A stretch of 64,000 nt of DNA, from assembly GCF_003047105.1 (NCBI RefSeq), contig NZ_CP028474.1:1-64000 (forward strand), given 5' to 3'. How positions within the stretch are numbered: the stretch's first letter is position 1; each line of letters starts with the position of its first letter. A model generated the notes under the pieces. That model saw only the letters and a program-made list of their open reading frames with translations. It was not told the origin of the DNA and searched no databases. A program made the translations under genes and the position numbers. Origin of the DNA: Celeribacter baekdonensis (GTDB lineage Bacteria; Pseudomonadota; Alphaproteobacteria; Rhodobacterales; Rhodobacteraceae). Of this stretch, positions 34,723 to 43,564 are shown in pieces.

Positions 34723-35929
34723 CTGCAGATCGTCGCCCAATCAATGCCATGACCATCGGCCCACAGGAAAACTCACCGGCCACAGCTTTGGCAGTCAGAG
34801 CTCGCAAGTATCCACCAGGCGATCTGATGTCCTCAAAGCGTTCCAGCATGGCAGAAACGACGATCGACGCTTGCTCCGGACCCATGAACCGCTGCGCTTC
34901 TTCCCATGCAGATGCACTGATCCCCATGGCTGGTCGCACATGGCATGCCGCATCGAAAAGCTGGTGCCAATGCCGGATTTCGCCTTGGTAGAAGGTCTTG
35001 AGCGAGGGACATGCCGCGATCACCAGGTGCAGCGGGATCTTTGGCAAGTGTCTTGTGTCCTGTTCATCGACGTCAGCCACGGGCTCATTCCTGTCCACAT
35101 CTGGCACGTCGGCCGCCGCCCCGCTTTTTTCTAAAGCAGGTTCAAGATCTATAGATTCTTTATTTGAATTATGATGGTGACGCTCAGATCGAGCATCATT
35201 GGTGTTCATTTCTTCTGTTTCAGAGCCATCAATGATGTTGCGTGCCTGATCGAGGAGAGCTTCAAGATCTGCTCGATAGGCCGCGAGGTCCTCAATTGAA
35301 AGCTTGCGGCGAAGCGCGCGCGCTGTGAGGATAGCTTTGTCACGAAGCTGGTCCCAGATGCCTAGGCCTGGCTGCATCTCGTCTCCGAACTCTGCGAGGG
35401 CCGCGAGATCACGCCGCATGAGGCTTACAACCTCTCTCAGACGCCTGACGCGCTCCTCAGCCTCACGTACGGCCTCTGCGGCCCGTGCTATCTCCTCGGA
35501 CTGGCAGTAGAGCGGGGAAAGATCGAAGCCAAAGGCGACGCGCTCTTCGCCGTGCTTGCGGACGTAGCGCTTTCCATTGGGGCTATCACGCCGCTGGAGC
35601 AAACCAGCCTCGACAAGACGCGCGAGGTGACGACGCATAGTGGAGCAGGGCATACCATTCAGGCGCTCACAGATCGCCTTGTTCGAGGGGAAGACTACCA
35701 TCTCGGCGTTCCCGCCAAGTGCATCGTCTGGAAAGAAGCTGAGGAGCCCCTGCAAAACAGTCAAATCACGTTCTGACACGCCAAAGGCCGCTTGCGCCTT
35801 GGAGAGCTCGCGCAGGAGTTCCCACTTGTTGACGGGTCTGCCCGGAACAGATGCATCGGGTCGCTCGATCACGCGCAGATGGGCGTGCGAGATCGGCCGC
35901 ATAAACGGCGAAATCGGTGTGTACTCCAT
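34718..35929 (-). CDS. repC: Replication initiator RepC
   Basis: A 403-aa replication initiator of the repABC type, about the family's usual length. N-terminal helix-turn-helix domain (NKAICERLNGMPCSTMRRHLARLV), a central coiled, charged stretch and a C-terminal winged-helix-like domain (IRSPGGYLRALTAKAVAGEFS). It binds the origin, which in this family lies inside the repC coding sequence. I chose ATG 35929 rather than 35941. It is third in the repA-repB-repC operon; expression is probably held down by the counter-transcribed RNA encoded opposite its leader. Confidence 0.9.
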   Translation of the reverse strand: MEYTPISPFMRPISHAHLRVIERPDASVPGRPVNKWELLRELSKAQAAFGVSERDLTVLQGLLSFFPDDALGGNAEMVVFPSNKAICERLNGMPCSTMRRHLARLVEAGLLQRRDSPNGKRYVRKHGEERVAFGFDLSPLYCQSEEIARAAEAVREAEERVRRLREVVSLMRRDLAALAEFGDEMQPGLGIWDQLRDKAILTARALRRKLSIEDLAAYRADLEALLDQARNIIDGSETEEMNTNDARSERHHHNSNKESIDLEPALEKSGAAADVPDVDRNEPVADVDEQDTRHLPKIPLHLVIAACPSLKTFYQGEIRHWHQLFDAACHVRPAMGISASAWEEAQRFMGPEQASIVVSAMLERFEDIRSPGGYLRALTAKAVAGEFSCGPMVMALIGRRSAA

Positions 35930-35979
35930 GAAAACGTTCACGAAGGCAAAATTTCTACGGCCCGCGAATCGCTTTGCGC

Positions 35980-36008
35980 TTGCGGGGTAGGGGCCAGAAC
36001 GCTACATT
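35980..36008 (+). promoter_or_regulatory. Promoter of the repABC counter-transcribed RNA
   Basis: TTGCGG (35980-35985) and TACATT (36003-36008) with a 17-bp spacer on the plus strand, 5' of the terminator-like hairpin at 36067-36099. This is the expected strong antisense promoter in the repB-repC gap. Confidence 0.55.
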
Positions 36009-36014
36009 CAGAAG

Positions 36015-36100
36015 TGCGAAAACTGAGATTTTGTAGCGGGCTGGTCCCGGTGCGAAACCTTACAAAGGTCTCGTGAAGCTAGCTTCTCGGGGCCTTTTTC
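36015..36100 (+). ncRNA. Counter-transcribed RNA (ctRNA) of the repABC operon
   Basis: The 213-bp repB-repC gap carries, on the strand opposite repC, a promoter (35980-36008) and a rho-independent terminator. The terminator has 12-nt arms ggtctcgtgaag (36067-36078) and cttctcggggcc (36083-36094), paired with G-U wobbles, followed by tttttctttttg. Small antisense RNAs of this kind block RepC translation and set copy number and incompatibility in repABC plasmids. The 5' end (~36015) is inferred from the promoter. About 85 nt. Confidence 0.7.
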
Positions 36101-36142
36101 TTTTTGCCTGTATCGTGCCTCCTTCTTGTTGGTTGCTCTTCC

Positions 36143-37072
36143 TCAGTCTCCTGAACGCTTCCAGCGCTCATGAAGCTCGGTAATCAGCTTTGGGGCATTA
36201 CCCTCCAACCAGCTGATAAAATCAGGTTCATCCGTAGTCAGATCGAGTTTAAGCTGCTTGCCTTGGCGGCCGGTCTTGACCGTCGCAGCTCCGACACCGG
36301 GGATCGCCACAGTAGGCACGCCCTTTCCAGACGGGTTTGCTTTCTTCTCTGGGCTCTTCGCAGCTGCCAGAACTGCGAGAAACGCGCGCTCAGAAACCTC
36401 ATCGACCGAGCCGGAACTTTCGGACTTGGCTGCATGAGCTACGGCTTGCAGTTGGTCTCGATCACCGTCGTAGGCACCCAAAGCCTTTTTGAGCTCTTCC
36501 CATCTCGGGCGACCAATCCCGGGAGCCGCACCAATTGCCTGGATGAGTTCCTCGCCGACCGTCCGAACGACACTCAAGAGCTGTGAAACCCCAGCTTCGT
36601 GGAGGTTAAGGACTTCGGCGACACCTCGATTGGTGCGCTCAGCCCCTTCCAAATGGTCACCGTCCAGAAGCGCCGTCGCCACAAGCGCACGTTCAATAAA
36701 GCTCAGATCACGACGCTCTTGGTTCTCGAGAAGCTGATCTCGAAGCGCTTGATCACCCTCAACTTCAGTGACGATGGCTCGAACTTTGATACCGAGTTCG
36801 CGACATGCTTCTAGGCGCCTGCGGCCATAGATCAGGTTGTAGCGATCGCCTTCAAGTGGGCGGACCAATACAGGCACACGCTGACCGTTCTTGGAGATAG
36901 AGTTCTTCAGGCCCTCAACTTCAATCTGAAGCCTGTCATCCAATCGTCCTTCGGTAACAATCTGCGCCGGATCGATCTCAAATACACCGCCACGCAGTCG
37001 GCGCCCTTCAAGAGCGTCAGGAGCGTTGCGAAGGGTCTGCAGCGGCAGGCCGAGTTTAGGCTTTCTTGCCAT
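36143..37072 (-). CDS. repB: Partition protein RepB (ParB-type)
   Basis: A 309-aa ParB-type centromere-binding protein. It shows NLIYGRRRLEACRELG (ParB box), LLENQERRDLSFIERALVA and a helix-turn-helix EAGVSQLLSVVRTV. The C-terminal dimerisation part is ~100 residues. With RepA it segregates the plasmid; it probably binds palindromes such as those at 34649-34722. The start is ATG 37072, overlapping the repA stop by 17 bp. Confidence 0.92.
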   Translation of the reverse strand: MARKPKLGLPLQTLRNAPDALEGRRLRGGVFEIDPAQIVTEGRLDDRLQIEVEGLKNSISKNGQRVPVLVRPLEGDRYNLIYGRRRLEACRELGIKVRAIVTEVEGDQALRDQLLENQERRDLSFIERALVATALLDGDHLEGAERTNRGVAEVLNLHEAGVSQLLSVVRTVGEELIQAIGAAPGIGRPRWEELKKALGAYDGDRDQLQAVAHAAKSESSGSVDEVSERAFLAVLAAAKSPEKKANPSGKGVPTVAIPGVGAATVKTGRQGKQLKLDLTTDEPDFISWLEGNAPKLITELHERWKRSGD

Positions 37073-38249
37073 TCCGCCCCCATGTGTTCTGGATGATTTC
37101 AGCGATCTCATCGTTGACTGCGTTCATGGATTCGATCGCACGATCAAACGTCTGACGCGTGAAGTCCTTCTTGTCAGCTTCATAGAGCGTTTGCTTGGTC
37201 AAGCCGGCATCAGAAATTGCGGTCGATTCAACCATGTGATTGGTCAGGACGGACCTCCCAAACAGCCCGCGAATGAAAGCGATGACTTCGGTTTGTGGCG
37301 CGTCGCCGACTTTGTATCGCGTTGGCAAAAAGCGCAGCCAATCGAAGCGCAGATTTGCGCCTGCATCCCTGATCACTCCCAGGAGATCCGCAGTCATTCG
37401 CAGGAATTGGGACATCGACATGAGGTCAAGCATCTGCGGGTGAACCGTCACGAGAACACCCGAGGACGCGGAAAGTGCTGACATCGTCAAGAAACCAAGC
37501 TGCGGCGGGCAGTCGATCACAACAACGTCGTAGTTCGCTTCAACACTATCGAGTGCGTCATGAACTCTCGCGAAGAACGCTTTCGCTCCGCCTCGCTGGA
37601 TAGCAGCAGGCGTCTCGTGCTCGAACTCCATGAGTTCAAGGTTGCCCGGGATAAGATCAAGGCCGCGGATGTAGGTCTTGCGGATCACTTCGGCGATCGG
37701 AACCGGATCGTCATAGCGAACGGCATCATAGAGGGTTCCGCCCTCCATAAGGTCGAGTTCTGGCTGGATTCCGTGAAGAGCCGAAAGAGATGCTTGGGGG
37801 TCGAGATCGATCGCAAGAACCCTGTACCCCTTGAGCGCCAAGCGCTGAGCGAGGTGAGCAGACGTCGTCGTTTTGCCGGACCCGCCCTTGAAGTTCACCA
37901 CTGAAATAACTTGAAGGTCGTCACCGTCGCGACGCCCAGGCACGTAAGTTCCAGACTTTTTTGCGTTTCCTTCAAGCGTCTGCCGGATTTCCCAGATATC
38001 GTCGAGCGTATAGCGACGATGACTTCCAGCCGTCGTCTCAACGTCAACGATCTTTCCTTCTCGATGAAGCTTCCGAAGATAGGTATGGTCGACGCCAAGG
38101 AGCTCAGCAGCTTCACCGCTGGTCAAAGTGCGCATCACCTTCTTTGCATCCGGAGGGAAGTGTGCGGCGCGCTGAGCATGCAGGTTCGACGCGAGAAGTT
38201 CCGCGTAGTGCCCGATGGCGATGTCTAGATCCTGCTCTACTTCGCTCAT
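37056..38249 (-). CDS. repA: Partition ATPase RepA (ParA-type)
   Basis: A 397-aa ParA-type ATPase. N-terminal MerR-like helix-turn-helix (TSGEAAELLGVDHTYLRKLH) as in RepA of repABC plasmids, deviant Walker A FKGGSGKTTTS, Walker A' AIDLDPQASLS and Walker B VVIDCPPQLGF. It drives segregation with RepB and represses its own operon. The start is ATG 38249; the promoter should lie in the 38250-38383 gap shared with the resolvase end. Order repA-repB-repC on one strand is diagnostic for the replicon type. Confidence 0.95.
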   Translation of the reverse strand: MSEVEQDLDIAIGHYAELLASNLHAQRAAHFPPDAKKVMRTLTSGEAAELLGVDHTYLRKLHREGKIVDVETTAGSHRRYTLDDIWEIRQTLEGNAKKSGTYVPGRRDGDDLQVISVVNFKGGSGKTTTSAHLAQRLALKGYRVLAIDLDPQASLSALHGIQPELDLMEGGTLYDAVRYDDPVPIAEVIRKTYIRGLDLIPGNLELMEFEHETPAAIQRGGAKAFFARVHDALDSVEANYDVVVIDCPPQLGFLTMSALSASSGVLVTVHPQMLDLMSMSQFLRMTADLLGVIRDAGANLRFDWLRFLPTRYKVGDAPQTEVIAFIRGLFGRSVLTNHMVESTAISDAGLTKQTLYEADKKDFTRQTFDRAIESMNAVNDEIAEIIQNTWGRNGKKA

Positions 38250-38383
38250 GTCTGCCCCGATCCGTGGGCGCGTTTTTTATGTGACCGCGCGTTATTTTTC
38301 GAGACTATTGCCCGACCAACCAGATTCGTGCAAGCACTTTCTAGATTTAGTGGCAATCGGTTAGGCCAACACAAGTGTGATCC

Positions 38384-39265
38384 TCAGAGGAGCCCCAGCT
38401 TTTCAGCACGCTCCAGCAGCATTCTGACTGAGGAAGGCTGCCAGCTGGTGCGACCGCGAGGGGTGCGCTCACGCATGGATTCCAGTCGGTCGCAGATTGC
38501 CTGCAAGGTGATCTCCGGGTCAGCACCTTTGATTGCGGCGACAATCGCAGGCAGGCGATCGTCGGTTTCGCGACGTCCAGCGCGTCCAAGCACTTCAGCA
38601 GGCAGGAATCCGTCCACCACGTATGCCTTCACGGCGCGGAGCAGGCGGCTTTGCGTCCAGCGCCGATCATGGGGCAGGGGGCCATTGATGATCCGCAGGA
38701 CGTCTTCCCAAGCCATATCGGGGCGCAAACGGCGCACATGGGGCACCCAATCCTGCGCAGTTTCGTTCAAGCGCTCCATGTAGCCGTCCTGTCGCGCCAG
38801 CCGCACCTTGCGCAGCGCTTCAGGGTCCTTGGCGCGAAGACCTGGGTTGCCGCCTACGCGGCCCTTTGAGCGTGCCGAGGCAAGTCCGGCTTTGGTACGC
38901 TCGCGGATCAGAGCGCGTTCGAACTCAGCCGCAGCGCCCAGAACCTGCAACGTGAACTTGCCCTGGGGCGACGCAGTGTCGATCGGGTCCTGGAGCGAGC
39001 GGAAGAACGCCCCCTTGCCTTCCAGTCTTTCGATCACTTCAAGTAGGTGCGACAAAGACCGCGCAAGCCGGTCGATCCGCACGACGACCAGCGTGTCGCC
39101 CTTGCCAATCCGCTCCAGCACACGTGCAAGCACGGGCCGCGCGCGGTTGCCGCCCGAGGCGTGCTCTTCAAAAATCTCGGCGCATCCCGCAGACTGCAGT
39201 GCCTCAGACTGGGGCAGGGGGGTCTGATCCTCGGTGGAGACGCGCGCATAGCCAATCAGCGGCAT
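38384..39265 (-). CDS. Serine recombinase/resolvase with C-terminal extension
   Basis: A 293-aa serine recombinase. The catalytic serine is in IGYARVSTEDQ (S10); the conserved arginines lie in VRIDRLARSLSHLLEVIE. The catalytic domain is ~140 residues and is followed by a DNA-binding region. About 100 extra residues (from PDMAWEDVLRIINGP) make it longer than Tn3 resolvases. Such proteins next to repABC probably resolve plasmid multimers. The start is ATG 39265. Inverted repeats at 39302-39320 could be its site. Confidence 0.88.
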   Translation of the reverse strand: MPLIGYARVSTEDQTPLPQSEALQSAGCAEIFEEHASGGNRARPVLARVLERIGKGDTLVVVRIDRLARSLSHLLEVIERLEGKGAFFRSLQDPIDTASPQGKFTLQVLGAAAEFERALIRERTKAGLASARSKGRVGGNPGLRAKDPEALRKVRLARQDGYMERLNETAQDWVPHVRRLRPDMAWEDVLRIINGPLPHDRRWTQSRLLRAVKAYVVDGFLPAEVLGRAGRRETDDRLPAIVAAIKGADPEITLQAICDRLESMRERTPRGRTSWQPSSVRMLLERAEKLGLL

Positions 39266-39301
39266 GAAACTGGGCCGTTTGCAATTTTATGTACCACCAA
39301 T

Positions 39302-39320
39302 AAACGACCGTTTGTAAACG
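39302..39320. promoter_or_regulatory. Triple half-site AAACG-CGTTT-AAACG
   Basis: aaacg (39302-39306), cgttt (39309-39313), aaacg (39316-39320), each separated by two bases, lie 37 bp upstream of the resolvase start. They form overlapping inverted repeats and may be part of a res site or operator. Confidence 0.45.
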
Positions 39321-39465
39321 AATGCAATGGCGCTCTCTGTGACCCTGCTCAACGAAAAGCCGTTGGTTTCCATACACTGAGCGCGATCACAGAGCCCTCG
39401 CCGACCATCGCCTGCGCGTGCTATATAAGGTGCGTGAGTGCACTCTGACAAAACCCTTGGGTAAG

Positions 39466-39489
39466 ATGCAAAACTTAGATATTTTGCAT
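39466..39489 (+). promoter_or_regulatory. Perfect 8-bp inverted repeat ATGCAAAA-N8-TTTTGCAT before a start codon
   Basis: Arms at 39466-39473 and 39482-39489, with the ATG of the helix-turn-helix gene at 39492. An operator overlapping the start region suggests autoregulation by that protein. The arm tttgcat recurs at 32293-32300. Confidence 0.6.
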
Positions 39490-39491
39490 AT

Positions 39492-40559
39492 ATGAAGCCT
39501 CAAGCGCCTGTCTTACATGATGAATATGATGCTCTCATCCTCGACGGTGAGGAGGTGGAAGAGGCGTCTGAGGACGATCTGTGGTTTCTGCCCGGTCCGA
39601 TGGAAGAGGAACCGGATTATTTGCCGCCCGGACCACGGGCCGAACCGTGTGAAACCGAAGTCCTCGACGATTGGCGGAAAGCAGAGGCGGGCCAAGCCGC
39701 GCGTCTCGCCCGCGCCGCAGGTCGGCTCGGCGCGCTTGATGATAGGCTGCGGCGCGGGCCAGAGGGTTGGCGCCACAGGCTGGCCCTGATCGAGGCTGCC
39801 GATCTGAGTTGGTTCGCGGGCGACCGCATTGGACCGGATAGGCTGGCGCTCTGGATCTCCATGCGCCTGTTAGGGGTACAGGACGACACCGCCGCGCTCG
39901 CGCGTGTCGGTTGGGCGGTGCGGCGGCTAACCGGTGGGCCGGGACCGGAGGTAGACCTTTCCGCCTTCCTTGACCGCCGCGACCCCGAGAACCTCGCCGA
40001 TGCGGCCGAACCGTTTGCGGATCGCGCAGGCGGTTGGCTGGATCTGACGGCGCAAGCCTCCGAGTTGCACCCGATCACCCGTGCTTGCTTGGGCTTTCAC
40101 CTCTGGAGCCTCGCGGGACTCGGGCAGCAAGGCGATCGAATGGAGGCGGCAGTCACAGCTGCGCGGATCGCGGCCAGCGAGGGCAAGGGAGCAGTCTTTG
40201 CGCCTCTGGCAATGGGCGGGGCAGGGGGGCTACGAGCCGGTGGTCTACCGGTCGACCGTCTCGCGCGTTGGCTCGACGGCATCGAGACGGCATGCCTGAC
40301 AGCGATGCGGCACCTTGACGATATCGAAGCTTGGGCTGCGCGGGCGGAGGCCGAGATGACGCCGCTTTCAGGCAAGACACCCCCTTCCTTGCGCGCTGTG
40401 CTGACCGAATGGCCGCTCGTTTCGGCCCCGATGGCCGAGGCCCTGACAGGCGCCAGCCGTGCCGCCGTCCAGCGCAACCTTGCCTGGATGGAAATGCGAG
40501 GCCTGATATGCGAGGTGACAGGGCAAGGGCGATTCCGGATGTGGCGGCTTGCAACTTAG
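39492..40559 (+). CDS. Helix-turn-helix protein (DUF1612/RHE_PE00001-like)
   Basis: A 355-aa protein. The N-terminal ~70 residues are acidic. The central part is Leu/Ala/Arg-rich helical repeats (RLARAAGRLGALDDRLRRG). The C-terminal winged helix (PMAEALTGASRAAVQRNLAW, then GLICEVTGQGRFRMWRL) matches the ending I associate with DUF1612-type plasmid proteins of rhizobia and roseobacters. The function is unknown; regulation is plausible. An inverted repeat abuts the start codon, consistent with autoregulation. Confidence 0.65.
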   Translation: MKPQAPVLHDEYDALILDGEEVEEASEDDLWFLPGPMEEEPDYLPPGPRAEPCETEVLDDWRKAEAGQAARLARAAGRLGALDDRLRRGPEGWRHRLALIEAADLSWFAGDRIGPDRLALWISMRLLGVQDDTAALARVGWAVRRLTGGPGPEVDLSAFLDRRDPENLADAAEPFADRAGGWLDLTAQASELHPITRACLGFHLWSLAGLGQQGDRMEAAVTAARIAASEGKGAVFAPLAMGGAGGLRAGGLPVDRLARWLDGIETACLTAMRHLDDIEAWAARAEAEMTPLSGKTPPSLRAVLTEWPLVSAPMAEALTGASRAAVQRNLAWMEMRGLICEVTGQGRFRMWRLAT

Positions 40560-40732
40560 GTTTAGCTCGTCGTCCGGAGGACAAAAATTTACGTTTAGGT
40601 CAAAACAGCCGTACGCTACGCTTGTAGAGATTCACGCATCGAGCCCATGAAGACCAATCTTACGTGGTTGATGGCTGTCCATAAGGGAGAAAGTAAACTT
40701 GCCTGCGTCCTGTCTTGGCCTTGATCCACAAC

Positions 40733-42052
40733 TTAGAAATGCGTGGCCCAGCTGGGATGGCTCTCGTCGATGATCAAGGCGTGGCTGTGCCTGCGATGCC
40801 CTTGCAGATGGGGGTGATCAAGCGGCAGATTGTCGTGGGTATGCTCTACCTCGACAGGATCGTTTGCGGGCCAGAGCTTCAATGCAACAAGCATTCCAAT
40901 GCCAGCGAGGAGGGCCAGTCCGGCCAGCGCGGGAATGACGCCATAGACCGTCAGCATCCAACCCGACAATGGATAGGTCACCAGCCAGCAGGCGTGCGAC
41001 AGCGCGAATTGCGCTGCGAAGAGTGCCGGGCGGTCTCCGGCATGGGCGGAACGGCGCAGCAAGCGGCCCGAAGGGGTGAGGACGGCGGAATACCCAAGTC
41101 CCACCAGCAACCAGGCTGCCAGAAGGATCGACCAGCCGAGCCCGGCTACGAGGACCGTCATTCCCAGCCCCAGAAGTGTCGCCACCATCAGCAGCGCGCC
41201 ACCGAACATCACAGGCCGGTCCGGCAGTGCATCCAGAACACGCGGCAAAGCCAGAGCGGCCGTCATGGAGCCCGCACCGAAGGCGAACATCGTCCAGGCC
41301 AGTGCACTCTCGGACAGGCCGAGCTCTCCGCGCACCAGAACGACGGTATTGACCAGCACCATCGCCCCCGCCGCTGCTGCCGCAAGATTCAGCGCCAGGA
41401 GCCCGCGAAGGCGGGGCGTGGCAAGATAGATGCGGATGCCGCGCGTGGTGCGGTGATAGACGCCGCGGGGCTCGGATGGACGGGGGCTCGGCAGCAGCAC
41501 CGAGACGACCAGGAGGGCCGAGGCGGTAAAACCTGCGACCGTTCCGAGGAAAAGCGAACTGTAGGACATCACCGCGAGCAGAAGTGCGGCCAAGGTCGGA
41601 CTGACGATGTTCTCCAGATCGTAGGCCAGCCGTGACAGCGACAACGCGCGGGTATAGCGCGCCTCTTCGGGCAGAACGTCCGGGATCGTCGCCTGAAAGG
41701 TCGGCGTGAAGGCGGCGGAGGCCGATTGCAGCAGGAAGATCAGCACATAGACCTGCCAGACCTCGGTCACGAAGGGCAATGCCAGCGCGACACCCGCCCG
41801 CACCAGATCAAGCGTCACCAGCAGCGCGCGGCGCGGCACCCGGTCCGCGAAGGCCCCGGCGATGGGGGCGATGCCCACATAGGCCACCATCTTGATGGTG
41901 AAGACCGTGCCCAGCACCAGCGCGGCCCCGTCGCCTGCAAGATCGAAGGCCAGCAGACCGAGCGCGACCGTTGCGAGTCCGGTTCCCAGAAGCGCCACGA
42001 TCTGCGCCAGAAACAGATGACGGTAGGTGCGGTCGGAAAGGATATCGAGCAT
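40733..42052 (-). CDS. MFS metal exporter with His-rich C-terminus (NreB-like)
   Basis: A 439-aa major facilitator with about 12 membrane segments, starting MLDILSDRTYRHLFLAQIVA. The cytoplasmic loop motif FADRVPRRAL fits the MFS signature. Unusually, the last ~35 residues are histidine-rich (VEHTHDNLPLDHPHLQGHRR), as in nickel exporters of the NreB type. The preceding RcnR-like repressor gene, 8 bp upstream on the same strand, supports nickel or cobalt efflux. I chose ATG 42052; the frame extends upstream into the repressor gene. Substrate specificity is inferred. Confidence 0.8.
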   Translation of the reverse strand: MLDILSDRTYRHLFLAQIVALLGTGLATVALGLLAFDLAGDGAALVLGTVFTIKMVAYVGIAPIAGAFADRVPRRALLVTLDLVRAGVALALPFVTEVWQVYVLIFLLQSASAAFTPTFQATIPDVLPEEARYTRALSLSRLAYDLENIVSPTLAALLLAVMSYSSLFLGTVAGFTASALLVVSVLLPSPRPSEPRGVYHRTTRGIRIYLATPRLRGLLALNLAAAAAGAMVLVNTVVLVRGELGLSESALAWTMFAFGAGSMTAALALPRVLDALPDRPVMFGGALLMVATLLGLGMTVLVAGLGWSILLAAWLLVGLGYSAVLTPSGRLLRRSAHAGDRPALFAAQFALSHACWLVTYPLSGWMLTVYGVIPALAGLALLAGIGMLVALKLWPANDPVEVEHTHDNLPLDHPHLQGHRRHSHALIIDESHPSWATHF

Positions 42053-42060
42053 GGCGAGCC

Positions 42061-42321
42061 TCAGAGATAGCGGGCAATCGTCCGCAGTTCGGCACGATCC
42101 GTTTCGGACCCCTCGACGTCCAGGCAATGATCCATATGGTCATGGATCAGCGCCCGCTTGGCGTTCGTGATAGCCTTTTCGACCGCCTGCATCTGTTGGG
42201 CGATTTCGAGGCAGGGCTTGCCTGCCTCGATCATCTCGATCACGGCGCGCAGGTGGCCGTCAGCACGTTTCAGCCGGGCGACGAGGGCGGGATGACTTGC
42301 ATGAACCGGGGAATCTGTCAT
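42061..42321 (-). CDS. RcnR/CsoR-family metal-sensing repressor
   Basis: An 86-aa all-helical protein of the DUF156/CsoR-RcnR family: RLKRADGHLRAVIEMIEAG, CLEIAQQMQAVEKAITN and HDHMDHCLD. The Cys and His ligands are those of the nickel/cobalt sensors (RcnR/DmeR) rather than copper sensors. It is a tetrameric repressor released by metal binding. It is co-transcribed with the His-rich MFS exporter and divergent from the His-rich protein at 42406. A G-tract flanked by tata/gata (42335-42350) is a possible operator. Confidence 0.85.
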   Translation of the reverse strand: MTDSPVHASHPALVARLKRADGHLRAVIEMIEAGKPCLEIAQQMQAVEKAITNAKRALIHDHMDHCLDVEGSETDRAELRTIARYL

Positions 42322-42405
42322 ATGAAAGGCTTATCTTCCCCTGGCGTATAGAACAAGATGGTGCCGCGACGCAGCACGCGAGCGACGAGCGGGCAGGCAG
42401 AGTTG

Positions 42406-42762
42406 ATGACAAGTTTACGGACAATCGGAAAGGCGGCTTTCGCGACCCTTCTCTGCGCGGCCATTCTTGTCTGGTCGGTGATGCCTACAACCTCGCACGC
42501 TCCCGCGATCATCGATGTGCTTCAGGAGCACGCGGAGATGATCGCCGAGCACGGGCATTCGCACGGTTTGGAAGAAGACCTGGCTTGGGCCATGCACGGG
42601 CACAGCCACGACAGTATCGATCACGACCACAGCCAGGCGGTTGTGCCTCGCCCCGATCTGTCGCCGCAGCCGCTCGATATCTACAGGACGGCATGGTGGC
42701 TGAGTTCAGCCACAGCGAATACGCTACGGATCGACCAGATCGAACGACCTCCGCGCGTCTGA
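42406..42762 (+). CDS. His-rich periplasmic protein of metal cluster
   Basis: A 118-aa protein with an N-terminal signal peptide (MTSLRTIGKAAFATLLCAAILVWSV) and a His/Asp-rich mid-section (HGHSHGLEEDLAWAMHGHSH, then HDHSQ). It probably binds metal in the periplasm. It starts the divergent unit followed by the HupE-like remnant and the anchor protein. The C-terminal third is not recognised. I assigned ATG 42406; an upstream in-frame ATG at 42358 lies in the intergenic operator region. Confidence 0.65.
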   Translation: MTSLRTIGKAAFATLLCAAILVWSVMPTTSHAPAIIDVLQEHAEMIAEHGHSHGLEEDLAWAMHGHSHDSIDHDHSQAVVPRPDLSPQPLDIYRTAWWLSSATANTLRIDQIERPPRV

Positions 42763-42822
42763 TCGACCGCGCGCTATCGGCGCGTTTCATTCGATCATCA
42801 ACACATATGCGGAGTTCAATCC

Positions 42823-43548
42823 ATGACTACAGTCCATCGGGCTGGACCGATCCCGGCATACGCCGGATCGTGATCCTGTCCTTCATTACGCTGTCAGCGC
42901 TTATCTCAGTGCGGGCCACGCGCTTGCCCATAACGTCACCGAAGGTGACGCGGGCTACATCCAGGAAATCTGGGGGTAAACATCATTCCCTTCATGTATC
43001 TCGGTGCCAAACACATGGTGACGGGTTACGACCACATCCTGTTCCTGCTTGGCGTCGTCTTCTTCCTCTACAGGATGAAGGACGTGGGCATCTATGTGAG
43101 CCTCTTCGCCCTCGGGCATTCGACCACGATGCTGGCGGGCGTCTGGTTCGGATGGGGCATAAATGCCTAAATCATCGACGCCATAATCGGCCTGTCGGTC
43201 GTCTACAAGGCGCTCGGCAATCTCGACGCCTACCAGCGCTGGTTCGGGTTCCAACCCAACACCAAGGCCGCGACGCTGATCTTCGGCTTCTTCCACGGCA
43301 CTGGCCTGGCCACCAAGATCCTCGACTACGAGATCGCCTCGGACGGACTTCTGGCCAACCTGCTGGCGTTCAACGTGGGCGTCGAGATCGGTCAGCTTCT
43401 GGCGCTCGCCATGATCCTCATCGTCACGGGCTACTGGCGGAAGTCCCCGAACTTCTTCCGCCAAGCCTACACCGCCAACGTCGTCATGATGTCCATGGGC
43501 TTCATCCTGATGGGCTTGCAAATCACCGGCTATTTCGTAGCCACCTGA
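42823..43548 (+). pseudogene. hupE: HupE/UreJ-type metal (Ni/Co) transporter, interrupted
   Basis: The reading recovered across frames gives a secreted leader, IVILSFITLSAL, then AHNVTEGDAGYIQEIWG and membrane segments MVTGYDHILFLLGVVFFLYR, FALGHSTTMLAGVWFGWGIN and FGFFHGTGLATKILD, typical of HupE/UreJ_2. It needs one added base near 42859-42866, 42908-42915 and 42972-42976 (ggggg), and it has an in-frame TAA at 43168 where the family usually has Tyr. Three indels and a nonsense codon make decay likely, but the indels share the window-wide homopolymer pattern. In similar clusters it precedes the anchor protein. Confidence 0.8.
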
Positions 43549-43564
43549 GAAATTGGAGACCAAA

